A DNA stretch of 64,000 nucleotides, from NCBI RefSeq assembly GCF_003855255.1, contig NZ_CP034072.1, positions 2,348,430-2,412,429 of the forward strand. Direction: 5' to 3'. The translations under genes and the position numbers were made by a program. Shown here in pieces: positions 44,178 through 54,100 of this stretch. How positions within the stretch are numbered: position 1 is the first letter of the stretch; each line of letters opens with the position of its first letter. The notes under the pieces were generated by a model. It was not told the DNA's origin, ran no database searches, and was given only the letters and a program-made list of their open reading frames with translations. Origin of the DNA: Mycolicibacterium nivoides. GTDB lineage: Bacteria; Actinomycetota; Actinomycetes; Mycobacteriales; Mycobacteriaceae.

Positions 44178-44540
44178 TCAGGCGGGCACCTGGTCCAGGA
44201 ACCCGAGCACGGTCTGTATCCGTCCTTCGGGGTCGGTGGAGAGCACGTCGAAACCGACCACCACCGGCTCGGCGTCGCGCGGACCGAGACCCCACTGGAA
44301 ACGCGCCTGCTGGTGGTGGGCGTCCGGCCCGCTGACGAGTGTGAACACATAGCCCGGGAACTGGGCCTGCACGGCCTCGACGGCGCCGGAAATACCGTCG
44401 TGCCCACTCACCTGAGCCAGCGGATCGGTGTAGGTGACGCTCTGCGCCCAATGCCGCTCGAGCAGCGCCCGCCGCTCGTTTGTATCGGTGGCATTCCAGG
44501 TGCGCAGGTACGCGGTGACGGTGTCGTCGAACTCGGCCAT
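44178..44540 (-). CDS. SnoaL/NTF2-like protein
   Basis: The 120-residue alpha-plus-beta barrel protein (TVTAYLRTWNATDTNERRALLERHWA at the N-terminus, VSGHDGISGAVEAVQAQFPG in the middle, VGFDVLSTDPEGRIQTVLGF at the end) follows the SnoaL-like pattern of small ligand-binding or isomerase proteins. AAAGAGGCG precedes the ATG at 44540. Function unknown. Confidence 0.8.
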   Translation of the reverse strand: MAEFDDTVTAYLRTWNATDTNERRALLERHWAQSVTYTDPLAQVSGHDGISGAVEAVQAQFPGYVFTLVSGPDAHHQQARFQWGLGPRDAEPVVVGFDVLSTDPEGRIQTVLGFLDQVPA

Positions 44541-44637
44541 GTCGCCTCTTTCACGGTAATCAACTGGGACCCAGTTAGATTCACCGATTCGAGAAGCGTT
44601 GTCGATTACCGCGCAGGTAATCGGGCGATGCCGAAAA

Positions 44638-45858
44638 TCAGGTGCTGGCGTTGCCGGTGCGCCACTGGTCCCAGGGGATGTTCCAGTCCCCCAGGCCCTC
44701 GGTGCCCGGCAGTATCGAGCCCACGGTGTTGACAACCTCGACGATGTCGCCACGCTTGGTGTTCTCGTAGAACCAGCGGGCGTTGGCTGTGCTGACATTG
44801 AGGCAGCCGTGGCTGACATTGCTGTAGCCCTGGCTGCCGACCGACCACGGCGCTCCGTGCACATAGATGCCGCTGTAGGACATCTGGGTCGCGAAGTCGA
44901 CCTCGGTGCGATAACCGTTGGGCGAGTTGACCGGTACCCCGTAGGTCGACGAATCCATGACCATGTGGTCGAAGCGGTCGCCGATGATGTAGACGCCGTT
45001 GTTGGTCGGAGAACTGTTCTTGCCCATCGAGATCGGCATCGCCTTGATGACCTCGCCGTTGCGCCGGATGGTCAGCGTCTTGGTGTTGTCATCGGCAGAG
45101 GCGATCACCTCGTCGCCCACGGTGAAGTGGGTGGACACGTCGCCCTGCCCGAACAGTCCGTCACCCAACGCGACGCCATAGGTGTTGACGGTCACGTCCA
45201 CCGAGGTGCCGGGCTTCCAGTATTTGGCTGGGCGCCAACGCACTTCGCGGTTGTTGAGCCAGTAGAAGGCCCCTTCGACCGGCGGGTTGGTCTTGACCGT
45301 GATGGCGCGCTGGGCGGCCAGCCGGTCGGTGATGTTCTCGTCGAAGCGGATTGCCACCGGCTGACCCACCCCGACCACTTCCCCGTCGTTGGGCAGGACG
45401 TAGGGCATCGTCAGGTTCGCCGGCGAGTGCGTCTCGAACCGCAGCCGGCGGTTGGCGACACCGCCGAGCCCCAGCGACTGCGCATTGAGGGTGTACTGCT
45501 CGTTGTAGTCGAGCGGGTCGGTGGTCGACCACGTCAGCCCGTCTGCGCTGAACTTGCCCGCAACGCTGCCACCCTCTTCGTTGGTCATGGTGACCCCGCC
45601 GAGCACACCGTTCTCTGCGCTCACCGTGACCGGTGCGTCGACGGTTACCCCGACCGCACCATCGGTCACCGAGGCGTTGACCCTGGGGACCAGCAAGTCG
45701 CCGTAAGGAGTGCCCTTGTCGGTGATCACCGGCGGCGGCCCCTGCGGATCTTCGCCCCCGCACGCCGTCAGGCCCAACATCATCGCCGGCACCATGGCAA
45801 CCACCGCTCGGCGGAGCGCACCCCGATACGGACGGGTCAGCGTCTGGGCCTGCCCCAT
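44638..45858 (-). CDS. ldtB: L,D-transpeptidase 2 (3-3 peptidoglycan cross-linking lipoprotein)
   Basis: The 406-residue lipoprotein (lipobox GLTAC, Cys33) has two Ig-like domains (about 50-250) and a C-terminal YkuD catalytic domain. The active-site motif is SHGCLNVS with nucleophile Cys352, and the conserved His is in [10 protein letters not shown]. It makes the 3-3 cross-links that dominate in mycobacterial peptidoglycan and resists most penicillins but not carbapenems. It matches Rv2518c (LdtMt2) in architecture and position. A TTAGAC-N17-TATCGA promoter lies just upstream. Confidence 0.93.
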   Translation of the reverse strand: MGQAQTLTRPYRGALRRAVVAMVPAMMLGLTACGGEDPQGPPPVITDKGTPYGDLLVPRVNASVTDGAVGVTVDAPVTVSAENGVLGGVTMTNEEGGSVAGKFSADGLTWSTTDPLDYNEQYTLNAQSLGLGGVANRRLRFETHSPANLTMPYVLPNDGEVVGVGQPVAIRFDENITDRLAAQRAITVKTNPPVEGAFYWLNNREVRWRPAKYWKPGTSVDVTVNTYGVALGDGLFGQGDVSTHFTVGDEVIASADDNTKTLTIRRNGEVIKAMPISMGKNSSPTNNGVYIIGDRFDHMVMDSSTYGVPVNSPNGYRTEVDFATQMSYSGIYVHGAPWSVGSQGYSNVSHGCLNVSTANARWFYENTKRGDIVEVVNTVGSILPGTEGLGDWNIPWDQWRTGNAST

Positions 45859-45880
45859 GTTCGTCCTACCCCTCGCACGG

Positions 45881-45909
45881 TCGATAGCAAATTCTTGGCA
45901 ATAGTCTAA
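45881..45909 (-). promoter_or_regulatory. Probable ldtB promoter
   Basis: On the minus strand TTAGAC and TATCGA are separated by 17 bases, a SigA-like arrangement, with the -10 ending 22 bases before the ATG. Confidence 0.5.
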
Positions 45910-46005
45910 GGGTTCCAGCCGGATCGAGCCGACTTGAACATGTCTCCAAGCCTGCCACCAGCGGATTTCACTGTTGAGTGAAACTCCTGTTATTGTCTCT
46001 CACGC

Positions 46006-46081
<76 letters not shown>

Positions 46082-46084
46082 ACC

Positions 46085-46110
46085 AAAAACCCTGCCTCGG
46101 CAGGGTTTTT
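46085..46110 (+). terminator. Terminator after tRNA-Lys
   Basis: AAAAACCCTGCC pairs with GGCAGGGTTTTT around a 2-base loop, ending in five T. Its A-rich left side makes it usable in both directions, so it may also end the small gene on the minus strand at 46147. Confidence 0.9.
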
Positions 46111-46146
46111 GCGTTTCAGCGTTCGAGAGTTACTGCGGCGGTACAT

Positions 46147-46329
46147 CTATCTGGCTCGATACCTGTCGGCGAGCCTGTCGCCGATGCTGGGTTCGGCTTC
46201 TTCCAACAACATCTCCACCGCACCGGCCAGATGCGCGGCGGCGTAGCCGTTATCGCGGTACTGCACGGTTTTGAAGCGGTCGAGTTCCCTGCGTAGATCG
46301 CCGAGCGTTTCATCGCTCACATGCGCCAT
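46147..46329 (-). CDS. Small conserved-looking protein of unknown function
   Basis: The 60-residue protein MAHVSDETLGDLRRELDRFK... is charged and helical, with no membrane segment. GGAGGTAG sits 4-5 bases before the ATG at 46329, a strong ribosome binding site, and codon use is GC3-rich. It may begin at one of several upstream in-frame starts, but those lack a site. It ends next to the bidirectional terminator after tRNA-Lys. No family recognised. Confidence 0.65.
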   Translation of the reverse strand: MAHVSDETLGDLRRELDRFKTVQYRDNGYAAAHLAGAVEMLLEEAEPSIGDRLADRYRAR

Positions 46330-46992
46330 ATGGCTACCTCCAGTCGGTGTGACCACGGCCCACATCCCCACCTAGAGGTTCGACATGGGCCATCGGGTGT
46401 TGTCAGCGAATCCCGACGATGAGTCCGTCGGGACCGGCGCTACCGGCGAAGGCACACGCAGCAATCCTGGCAAACGGAAAATAAGTTAGCTGCAACGCAA
46501 TACCCCCTTGTCACACGTTCGTCGCGTGTTGCGGCCGAGATCAACACCCAGGTCCGACTCCCCTATCCTGACCCGACGTCGACCTTAGCTGGACACCTAT
46601 GCGCTAGCAACCGGTTCGACGAGAATGAGCCGTTCCCGCGGTGCAATGCAGCGGATTTCAGCTACGGCGACTCTCGAGCACAAAGTTGCACAGGGCACCT
46701 GGAGCTACCAGACGGTCACGCGTTTGCCAATCATTTTCCCCATCAAATCGGGGTAAACCGGCACGGAGCAGCCAAAGGCCCGTCGCGCGAAGCCGACACC
46801 TCAGCAAACATTTCAGCCGATCGCGCCAGTTTCTGCCGAAGCCACGGCGCCAATGCCGCACAAACCGCCTGAGATGCCGATCGACTTTGCCGTGAGCACC
46901 CCTACGGCTGCCGAGAATCCTCCCTGCGATATGCGCAGATAATGTGCTGATAATCCTGTCGTAACACAGCGAGTCGTGATAGAACTCTCAAG
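46330..46992. other. Long low-coding intergenic region
   Basis: No convincing gene is found. GC content falls towards the right end. A 43-codon frame (46625-46756) stops at TAA and the same frame then runs open for another 60 codons with proline-rich content; its third-position GC is only moderate and no ribosome binding site is clear, so it may be a broken gene or chance. GTTAGCTG occurs at 46485 and again at 47074 and 47130. Confidence 0.5.
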
Positions 46993-47022
46993 TTGACGTG
47001 ATCGTAAGTTACTCCTTAGTAT
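46993..47022 (+). promoter_or_regulatory. Probable promoter of the 52-codon gene
   Basis: TTGACG and TAGTAT are separated by 18 bases, a good SigA-type promoter. It lies 116 bp before the ATG at 47138, leaving a long 5' leader that contains GTTAGCTGAT at 47074-47083, repeated at 47130-47139 over the start codon. Confidence 0.55.
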
Positions 47023-47137
47023 TCGGCTTCAGCGCTTCCGCTGGTCAGACGCAAGAAACCGTGTTAATCTCGAGTTAGCTGATCCATTGCGATCCAGTAC
47101 CGCGTGGCGATTGCGCCAGGATAAGAGGTGTTAGCTG

Positions 47138-47296
47138 ATGGCTACCGCAGGTGGCGTAGACCCCACGGCTGCATCAACCTCCGCATTTGTTGCTACGAAT
47201 CAGCCTGTCATGGTGTATAGCTGCAACCGTCTCGGGCGCGTCGCCAATCCTCCGAGCTTCTCGTTGGCGGACTGGCTGCTGTTCCGCCGCCGCTGA
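47138..47296 (+). CDS. Possible small protein of 52 residues
   Basis: The ATG at 47138 follows AAGAGGTG by 8 bases and opens a frame of 52 residues beginning MATAGGVDPTAASTSAF and ending SFSLADWLLFRRR. The second half has strong GC3 codon use. The stop codon lies inside the first unit of a dispersed repeat (47289), exactly as at the end of the ATPase gene at 37524, whose product also ends RRR. A good promoter is upstream. No homology recognised; it lies where M. tuberculosis has PE26 but does not resemble a PE protein. Confidence 0.4.
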   Translation: MATAGGVDPTAASTSAFVATNQPVMVYSCNRLGRVANPPSFSLADWLLFRRR

Positions 47297-47365
47297 GCGG
47301 CGTATCAAACTTGGAGCCGCTGAGCGGCGTATCAAACCACAAAGGCCGCTGAGCAGCGCATCAAG
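47289..47365 (+). repeat. Three tandem copies of the dispersed palindromic short repeat
   Basis: GCCGCTGAGCGGCGTATCAAAC at 47289 and 47316 and a diverged unit with GCAGCGCATCAAGC at 47344 are spaced 27-28 bp. They are related to the units at 37480-37531 on the other strand and to 60487-60505. Confidence 0.85.
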
Positions 47366-47419
47366 CGTCGCCCAGCGGCCCGTGTATCACGTCAGGGCAC
47401 ACTCGCCCTGCAATTCAGC

Positions 47420-47647
47420 TCAGCGCCGTTTGATCCGTCGGACGACGACGAACACAACCAGCACACCCGCACCGGCCAATGATGCCGTCACTGCGGGTTT
47501 CTTGATGAAGCCGATCACCGCCGACTTGAAATCGTCGGCCAGACGCTGCGGGTTGGCCCGCTCGGCCAGGGAGTCGACCGTCACCGCCAGCTGATCGCGA
47601 GCCTGGTCGATGTCCCGCTTGATGCTCTCCGGATCCCGGTTCGCCAC
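47420..47647 (-). CDS. DUF3618-family small membrane protein (Rv2520c type)
   Basis: The 75-residue protein begins VANRDPESIKRDIDQARDQLAVTVDSLAERANP, a polar helix typical of DUF3618, and ends in one membrane helix (AVTASLAGAGVLVVFVVV) and a basic tail RRIKRR. The GTG at 47647 has GGAGGAGC 6 bases upstream, better than the upstream in-frame ATG at 47692. Orthologue by synteny of Rv2520c. Function unknown. Confidence 0.82.
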   Translation of the reverse strand: MANRDPESIKRDIDQARDQLAVTVDSLAERANPQRLADDFKSAVIGFIKKPAVTASLAGAGVLVVFVVVRRIKRR

Positions 47648-47752
47648 TGTTTGCTCCTCCAAGCCGCTCCACGTCGTGCTGCCCTGCCGCACTACCCTAG
47701 ATCAGCCGGCGCCGTGACGACGGAACCGGTCGACAAGAAGGGATACCCGCGC

Positions 47753-48226
47753 ATGCCGCCAACCCCGCGCCTCGAGGTGGGAGACACCGCCCCGGCTTTC
47801 AGCCTGCCCGACGCCGACGGCAACGTCGTCAAGCTCTCCGACTACAAGGGCCGCAAGGTCATCGTGTACTTCTACCCCGCAGCCTCGACACCCGGATGCA
47901 CCAAGCAGGCGTGCGATTTCCGGGACAGCCTCGCCGAACTGAACGGCGCCGGACTCGACGTCATCGGCATCTCCCCCGACAAGCCGGAGAAGCTCGCCAA
48001 GTTCCGCGACAAGGAAGAGCTGACCTTCCCGTTGCTGTCGGATCCCGACCGTGCGGTGCTGACAGCCTGGGGCGCCTTCGGCGAAAAGACCATGTACGGC
48101 AAGACGGTTCAGGGCGTCATCCGCTCGACGTTCGTCGTCGACGAAAAGGGCAAGATCGCCGTCGCGCAGTACAACGTGCGCGCCACCGGTCACGTCGCCA
48201 AGCTGCGCCGCGACCTGTCCCTCTGA
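47753..48226 (+). CDS. bcp: Bacterioferritin comigratory protein-type peroxiredoxin (PrxQ)
   Basis: The 157-residue thiol peroxidase reduces hydroperoxides. The peroxidatic Cys49 and resolving Cys54 are in AASTPGCTKQACDF, and Arg in VIRSTFVVDE completes the active site. The ATG at 47753 gives exactly the length of Rv2521 and aligns from the first residues; an upstream GTG at 47714 would add 13 poorly conserved residues. Stand-alone gene, divergent from the DUF3618 gene and convergent with the exchanger gene. Confidence 0.93.
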   Translation: MPPTPRLEVGDTAPAFSLPDADGNVVKLSDYKGRKVIVYFYPAASTPGCTKQACDFRDSLAELNGAGLDVIGISPDKPEKLAKFRDKEELTFPLLSDPDRAVLTAWGAFGEKTMYGKTVQGVIRSTFVVDEKGKIAVAQYNVRATGHVAKLRRDLSL

Positions 48227-48236
48227 CTCGACCCGG

Positions 48237-49226
48237 TCAGGACTGAGTCGTCAGCAGGAAAACCAGGAAACCGAGGTAGGCCGTGACCATCGCGGCCCCC
48301 TCGGCCCGGTGCACCCGCCGGCCCGAGACGAAGATCGGGATACAGGCCAGGCTTGCGGCCACCATGAGCGGGATGTCGATCCACACCAGGCTGTGTGTCA
48401 GCGCCAGCCCGTTCGCCGGCACCAGGCAGGTGATGCCGAGGATCAGCAGGATGTTGTAGACGCTGCTGCCGAGCAGATTGCCCACCGCGATGTCACGTTC
48501 GCCGCGCACCGTCGAGACGATCGTCGTCACCAACTCCGGGGCCGAGGTTCCGATCGCCACGACGGTCAGACCGATGAGCGCATCTGACACCCCGAATTCA
48601 CGGGCTATCCCCACCGCCCCGCCGACCAGCCACTCGGCGCCGAGAATCACCACCGCGATACCGGTGGCGGTCATGACGACGTGCTGAACCGTTGTGCCGC
48701 CAACGCGTTTGGTCGCCTCACCGCGTTCCGTTACAGCCGGAAACGCCTGGGTGTACTCGGCCACTGTGGCCTGGCTCTCGCGCCGCGACATGTGAATCAG
48801 CACCGCCGTGTAGACGATGGCGCTGCACACCAGGATCAGACCGTCCAGCCGGGACAGCACCCCGTTGACGGCCAACACCCACAGCAGTACCGCCGCGCCG
48901 GCCATCACCGGCAGGTCGAAGCGCAACGTCCGTCGCTCGATCGCCAGCGGACTGATCAGCGCGCTGAGGCCGAGGATGAACAGCATGTTGACCACGTTGG
49001 TGCCGGCGATATTGCCGACTGCCATCTCCCCGCTGCCTTCCAGTGCCGCGGTGACGCCGACCGCGAGCTCGGGCAGACTGGTGCCGATCGACACCACGGT
49101 CAGCCCGACCAGCATGGGGCTGATACCCAGCCTCGATGCCAGCTGTGCGCCGCCGCGGACCATCACCTCGGCACCGATCGCCAGGGCGACCAGGCCGACG
49201 ACGAACCAGCCGACGCTGCTGGCCAT
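48237..49226 (-). CDS. Na+/Ca2+ exchanger-family membrane protein (YrbG-like)
   Basis: The 329-residue protein consists of two homologous halves of about five helices. Each carries the ion-binding alpha repeat: VVSIGTSLPELAVGVTAAL (near 45) with GNIAGTNVVN, and VVAIGTSAPELVTTIVSTV (near 225) with GNLLGSSVYN. It probably exchanges Ca2+ or a related cation for Na+ or H+. It starts 6 bp after the M20 peptidase stop, so the two are likely co-transcribed. I do not recall an equivalent between Rv2521 and Rv2522c in M. tuberculosis, so it may be an insertion. Confidence 0.88.
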   Translation of the reverse strand: MASSVGWFVVGLVALAIGAEVMVRGGAQLASRLGISPMLVGLTVVSIGTSLPELAVGVTAALEGSGEMAVGNIAGTNVVNMLFILGLSALISPLAIERRTLRFDLPVMAGAAVLLWVLAVNGVLSRLDGLILVCSAIVYTAVLIHMSRRESQATVAEYTQAFPAVTERGEATKRVGGTTVQHVVMTATGIAVVILGAEWLVGGAVGIAREFGVSDALIGLTVVAIGTSAPELVTTIVSTVRGERDIAVGNLLGSSVYNILLILGITCLVPANGLALTHSLVWIDIPLMVAASLACIPIFVSGRRVHRAEGAAMVTAYLGFLVFLLTTQS

Positions 49227-49232
49227 CTCGGT

Positions 49233-50561
49233 TTAGCGGGCCAGCGCTTCGAGCAACAGCGCCTCGGCCGTCGCCGCCTTCTGCAGCACTCCCAGGTGCA
49301 GGCTTTCGTTCACGCTGTGCGCCTGGGTGCCGGGATCCTCGACACCGGTCACCAGGATCGTCGCGGCCGGGAATGCTTCGGCGAATTCGGCGATGAACGG
49401 GATCGATCCACCCATGCCCATGTCCACCGGATCGGTTCCCCAGGCGGTGCGGAACGCCGAACGGGCCGCGTCGTACACCGACCCCGAGGCATCGATCGCG
49501 TAGGGCTGGCCGACGTCGCCCGGGGTGACCGTGACCTGGGCGCCCCACGGGACATGGGCTTGGAGGTGACGGGTCAACGCCTCGAGATGCGCGTGGGCGT
49601 CGCCGCCGGGCGCGACCCGCATGCTGATCTTGGCGCGGGCGCGTGGAATCAGGGTGTTCGACGACTTGTCGATGGGTGTGGTGTCGATGCCGATGACGGT
49701 GATGGCGGGCTTGGCCCACATGCGTTGCACGACTGAGCCGGAACCGATTTCGGACACGCCGGCCAACAGGCCGGATTCCTGCCGGACCCAGTCGGGTCCG
49801 CGGTCCACGTCGGCTGCGGTCGCCTCGTGCAACCCGGCGACCGCGACATTGCCGTCGTCGTCGTGCAGGCTGGCCAGCAGTCGCACCAACACGCTCAACG
49901 CGTCCGGCACGACGCCGCCCCACAGGCCCGAATGCAGCCCGTGATCCAGGGTGGCCACCTCGACCACGCAATCGGCCAGGCCGCGCAGGGTCACGGTCAA
50001 CGCCGGGATCTCGGTGCTCCAGTTGTCCGAGTCGGCGATGACGATGACGTCGGCTGCCAGTGCATCTTTGTGCGCGGCCAGCAGTGCACCCAGTGACGGT
50101 GAACCGGATTCCTCCTCGCCTTCGACGAATACCGTGACGCCTACCGGAGGTTTGCCGTCGAAGGCCCGTATCGCGGCCAGATGTGTTGCGATACCGGCCT
50201 TGTCGTCGGCGGTGCCGCGGCCGTAGAGCCGGCCGTCACGTTCGGTGGGCTCGAACGGCGCGGAATCCCACTGCGTCGGATCCCCTTCGGGTTGCACGTC
50301 GTGGTGGGCGTACAGCAGCACCGTGGGTGCACCGGCCGGTGGTGGGTAGTGCGCGATGACCGCGGGCGCACCGCCCTCGCTGACGATCCGGACATCGGGA
50401 AAGCCCGCGTCCTTCAACAGCTTTGCGACCGCCTCGGCGCTGCGATGCACTTCGTCTCGCCGGGCCGGGTCGGCCCACACCGATTGGATGCGGACCAGGT
50501 CCTCCAGATCGGACCGCACCGAAGGCAACACCTGCTGGACCCGCGCCACCACGTCACTCAT
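49233..50561 (-). CDS. M20-family metallopeptidase (dipeptidase-like)
   Basis: The 442-residue enzyme has the two-metal site residues in LLYAHHDVQPEG (near 83), GRGTADDKAG (the bridging Asp), VEGEEESGS (catalytic and ligand Glu), IADSDN, and the last His in TQAHSVNESL near the end; the dimerisation domain lies about 190-300. It matches CNDP/ArgE-like dipeptidases and Rv2522c by position. The ATG at 50561 is preferred; the frame extends to 50744 without a plausible start site. It lies 121 bp downstream of acpS and is followed by the exchanger gene. Confidence 0.88.
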   Translation of the reverse strand: MSDVVARVQQVLPSVRSDLEDLVRIQSVWADPARRDEVHRSAEAVAKLLKDAGFPDVRIVSEGGAPAVIAHYPPPAGAPTVLLYAHHDVQPEGDPTQWDSAPFEPTERDGRLYGRGTADDKAGIATHLAAIRAFDGKPPVGVTVFVEGEEESGSPSLGALLAAHKDALAADVIVIADSDNWSTEIPALTVTLRGLADCVVEVATLDHGLHSGLWGGVVPDALSVLVRLLASLHDDDGNVAVAGLHEATAADVDRGPDWVRQESGLLAGVSEIGSGSVVQRMWAKPAITVIGIDTTPIDKSSNTLIPRARAKISMRVAPGGDAHAHLEALTRHLQAHVPWGAQVTVTPGDVGQPYAIDASGSVYDAARSAFRTAWGTDPVDMGMGGSIPFIAEFAEAFPAATILVTGVEDPGTQAHSVNESLHLGVLQKAATAEALLLEALAR

Positions 50562-50682
50562 GGTGACGAGCGTAGTAGGTCCGCCGTCCACCGCGAGCGA
50601 CCGCAAAATGCCATGAAATGCGGCGTGTCGGCGTACAGACACGGTCGCTCGCGGTGCAGAGCGGTGCACAGGGGTGCAGAGG

Positions 50683-51075
50683 CTAGGGCTCCTCGATGAT
50701 GGCCACCGCCGCGGCGGTATCGGCCTCATGGGTGAGCGAGACATGAATGGTCACGGTCTCAAGGTGCTTGGCGATCTCGCCGGACAGCCGCACCTTGGGC
50801 CGACCCCACATGTCGGTGACCACCTCGATGTCGCGGTGGATCCCCTCTGGCAGGGCCGGCCGCTTGGAGAAACGCGAGCTCGACCAGGCCTTGATCACGG
50901 CTTCCTTGGCCGCCCACCGGGCCGCCAGGTGCCGGGCCGCCGACGAACTCTTGTCCGCGGCGTCCCGGCGCTCACCTGGCGTGAACGTCTCGGCGAATAC
51001 GGTTCCCGGCCGGTCCACCTGCTCGGCGAAATCAGGTATGGAAACCAGATCGATGCCTACTCCCACTATCGCCAT
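50683..51075 (-). CDS. acpS: Holo-[acyl carrier protein] synthase
   Basis: The 130-residue enzyme moves 4'-phosphopantetheine from CoA to the ACP serine. The magnesium and CoA-binding motifs are VGIDLV (Asp9) and WAAKEAVIKAW (Glu58). It lies 35 bp after fas, so it is in the same transcript, and its main substrate is very likely the ACP domain of the fatty acid synthase it accompanies, as for Rv2523c and Rv2524c. Confidence 0.95.
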   Translation of the reverse strand: MAIVGVGIDLVSIPDFAEQVDRPGTVFAETFTPGERRDAADKSSSAARHLAARWAAKEAVIKAWSSSRFSKRPALPEGIHRDIEVVTDMWGRPKVRLSGEIAKHLETVTIHVSLTHEADTAAAVAIIEEP

Positions 51076-51110
51076 GGAAGCGAACCTAGCTCACCTGTCC
51101 GTGCGCGCAT

Positions 51111-54100
51111 TCACCGCACATAGAGATCGTCATCACCGAGTCGGGCGTCCGCGTTCAGCAACATCGCGGCCTCCTGACGCTTCTCCGGCACGTCGTGGTC
51201 GAACCGGCGGTCGGCGGGCTTCTCGTACATCGGACGTCCACCGGCGATCGCCCCAGCGAGTCGACGCTGACCGGCCAGCGTGCGCTGCTCGGCACGCTTG
51301 CGGTAGTCGTCGCGCTCGGCCGGATCCAGCGCCGCGATGAACGCCTCCGGGTGCACCAGGGCAACCAGACCCGACACGTGCCCGAACCCGAGGCTGGTGA
51401 CCAGACCGGCCTTGAGCGGGAACTTGCCGCGCAGGTCGAGGGTTTCGCGCACCCAGACGAAGTGGCCGGAGGTGGCCAGCTCGTCGTCGACGCAGTCCAG
51501 GCTGCGGTTCGGCGGGATGACGCCGTCGCGCAGGATCTGGCACAGACCCATCATCTGGAACACCGCCGCGCCGCCCTTGGCGTGCCCGGTCAGCGTCTTC
51601 TGGCTGACGATGAACAGCGGGGCACCCGACGAGCGACCCATCGAGTCGGCCAGCCGCTCGTGCAGCTCGGTCTCGTTGGGATCGTTGGCCAGCGTCGAGG
51701 TGTCGTGCTTGGAGATCACCGCGATGTCGTCGGCACCCACGCCCAGCTTGGCCAGCGAGCGGGCCAACTGCGAATCCTTGCCGCCACGCCCGGCGCCCAG
51801 GGCACCGAGGCCCGGAGCCGGGATCGAGGTGTGGACACCGTCGGCGAAGCTCTGCGCGTAGCCGACGACAGCCAGCACCGGCAGGCCCATCTTGGCGGCG
51901 AGGTCGCCGCGGGCCAGCAGGATGGTGCCACCGCCCTGGGCTTCCAGGAAGCCGAGACGACGACGATCGTTGGCGCGGGAGAACTTCGAGTCGCTGATGC
52001 CCTTGGCCCGCATCATCTCGGTGTCGGCGGTGGCCGCCATGTCACCGAAGCCGATGATGGCTTCCAGGGTCAGGTCGTCGAAGCCGCCGGCCACCACCAG
52101 GTCGGCCTTGCCGAGGCGGATCTTGTCGACCCCCTCCTCGACCGAGACGGCCGCGGTGGCGCAGGCGCCGACCGGGTGCACCATCGCGCCGTAGCCGCCG
52201 ACGTAGGACTGCATGACGTGTGCCGCAACGACGTTCGGCAGCACCTCCTGCAGGATGTCGTTCGGCTTGGACTTACCCAGCAGGTTGCCGTGGTACATCG
52301 TCTGCATCGAGGTCATGCCGCCCATGCCAGTGCCCTGCGTGGAGGCCACCAGGCTCGGGTGCACCCAACGCATCAGCTCGGTCGGGGTGAAGCCCGAGGA
52401 CAGGAACGCGTCCACGGTGGCGACGATGTTCCACAGCGCCACCCGGTCGATCGAGTTGGCCATGTCCGGGGTGATGCCCCACACCGTCGGGTCGAACCCG
52501 GTGGGGATCTGGGCACCGACCGTGCGCGACAACTTGGTCTTGCGCGGAACCCGAATCTCGGTGCCCGCCTTGCGGATCACCTGCCAGTCACCGGAATCCG
52601 GCACCGGCTGGGCCACGGTGTGCTCAGGGTCGAAGGACACGAACGCCCGGGCGTCGGCCTCGCTGGACACCACGAAGCTGAAGTCCTTGTCCAGGAACAC
52701 ACTGACCAGCAGCGGCGAGGCGTGATCGGGATCGATCGCACCGTCGTCGACGAACTCACGGATACCGCAGCGCTCCACCACGGCGTCGTGGTAACGCTCC
52801 ACGATCTCCGATTCGGGCACCAGTTCACCGGTCTGGGCGTCGTACCAGCCGGCCTTGGGATCGTCTTCCCACTTGACCAGACCGGTCGTCCAGGCCAGCT
52901 CCAGAACACCGGCCGCCGACAGCTCGCCGGAGACCTCCATCTCGAAGCGGGTCCGCGACGAGCCGTACGGCCCGAGTTCGGCGCCACCGACGATGACCAC
53001 CAGGTCCGCCGGGTCGACGTCGAGATCGGCCCACTCCGGCGCGGGGGCCGGGTTGTATCCACGCGGCGGGGACGGCAGCGCGGCAATCACACCCTCGTCC
53101 TCGTCGTCCTCGGATTCCCCTGCGGCACTGGCCATGTCCTCGCGAGCCTTGGCAGCCAGCTCGGCCATGTCGATCTTGATGTCGCCCAGTCCGCCGGTCA
53201 GGTCCGCCTTGACCGGAGCGTTGGCCGCGGCCACCTTGGCGTCCACCGTGCACAGGTTCAGCAGCATGGCTGCCATCTCCGCGGTGCTGTAGGTGGTGAC
53301 GCCGGCCTCCTCGACCGCGCTGACGATGGCATCGTTGTGCCCCATCAGCCCGGTGCCCTTGGTCCAGCCGATCAGCGCATGCGCCAGGCTGACCCGATCG
53401 GCCCACGAAGCTTCGGCGCTCCAGCGGTTCACCAACGCGTCGAGCGCGGACTTGGACTCGCCGTAGGCGCCGTCGCCACCGAACATGCCGCGGTTGGGCG
53501 AGCCCGGCAGCACCACGTGCAGTCGCGACGCGATGTCGCGCTCGGCACCGATCGTCGACAGCCCGCCGATGAGCCGCTGCACGGCCCACAGCAGCACCTT
53601 CATCTCCATCTCGGAGCGGGAACCCGCCTCCGACAGATCCCCGGCCACACGCGGTGCGGCGAACGGGAACAGCAGCGTCGGGGTCTGCGCATCCTTGAGG
53701 TGGATCGATTGCGGCCCAAGGCTTTCGATCTGCTCGCTACCGACCCACTCGACCAGCTTGTCGATGTCGGCGTAGGACGCCATGTTGGCCGGGACCACCC
53801 AAAGGGTGGCGCCGAAGCGGGCGTTCTCGCGGTAGAGCTCCTTGTAGAACGCCAACCGGTCGTCGTCCAGACGCGAGGTGGTGGCGATGACGGTCGCGCC
53901 GCCGTCGAGCAGCTGCCCGGCGACCGACGAGGCGATCGAGCCCTTCGACGCACCGGTCACCACCGCGATCTCATCGCTGTAGCGGCCCTTGCCCGGGTTC
54001 TCCGCACCGGCCGCGATGCGACCGAACAGCGAGGCGTGGATGGTGCGGCCGGCGGCCAGCGCCTTGCCCTGCCACCAATTCGCCTGGGTGGCAACGACAT

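Noticed and set aside
46645..46900. A c-di-AMP-type riboswitch in the long gap after tRNA-Lys
   Set aside because: Fragments such as GGGGTAAACCGG caught the eye, but the conserved helices and the order of conserved blocks of the ydaO class are not there.
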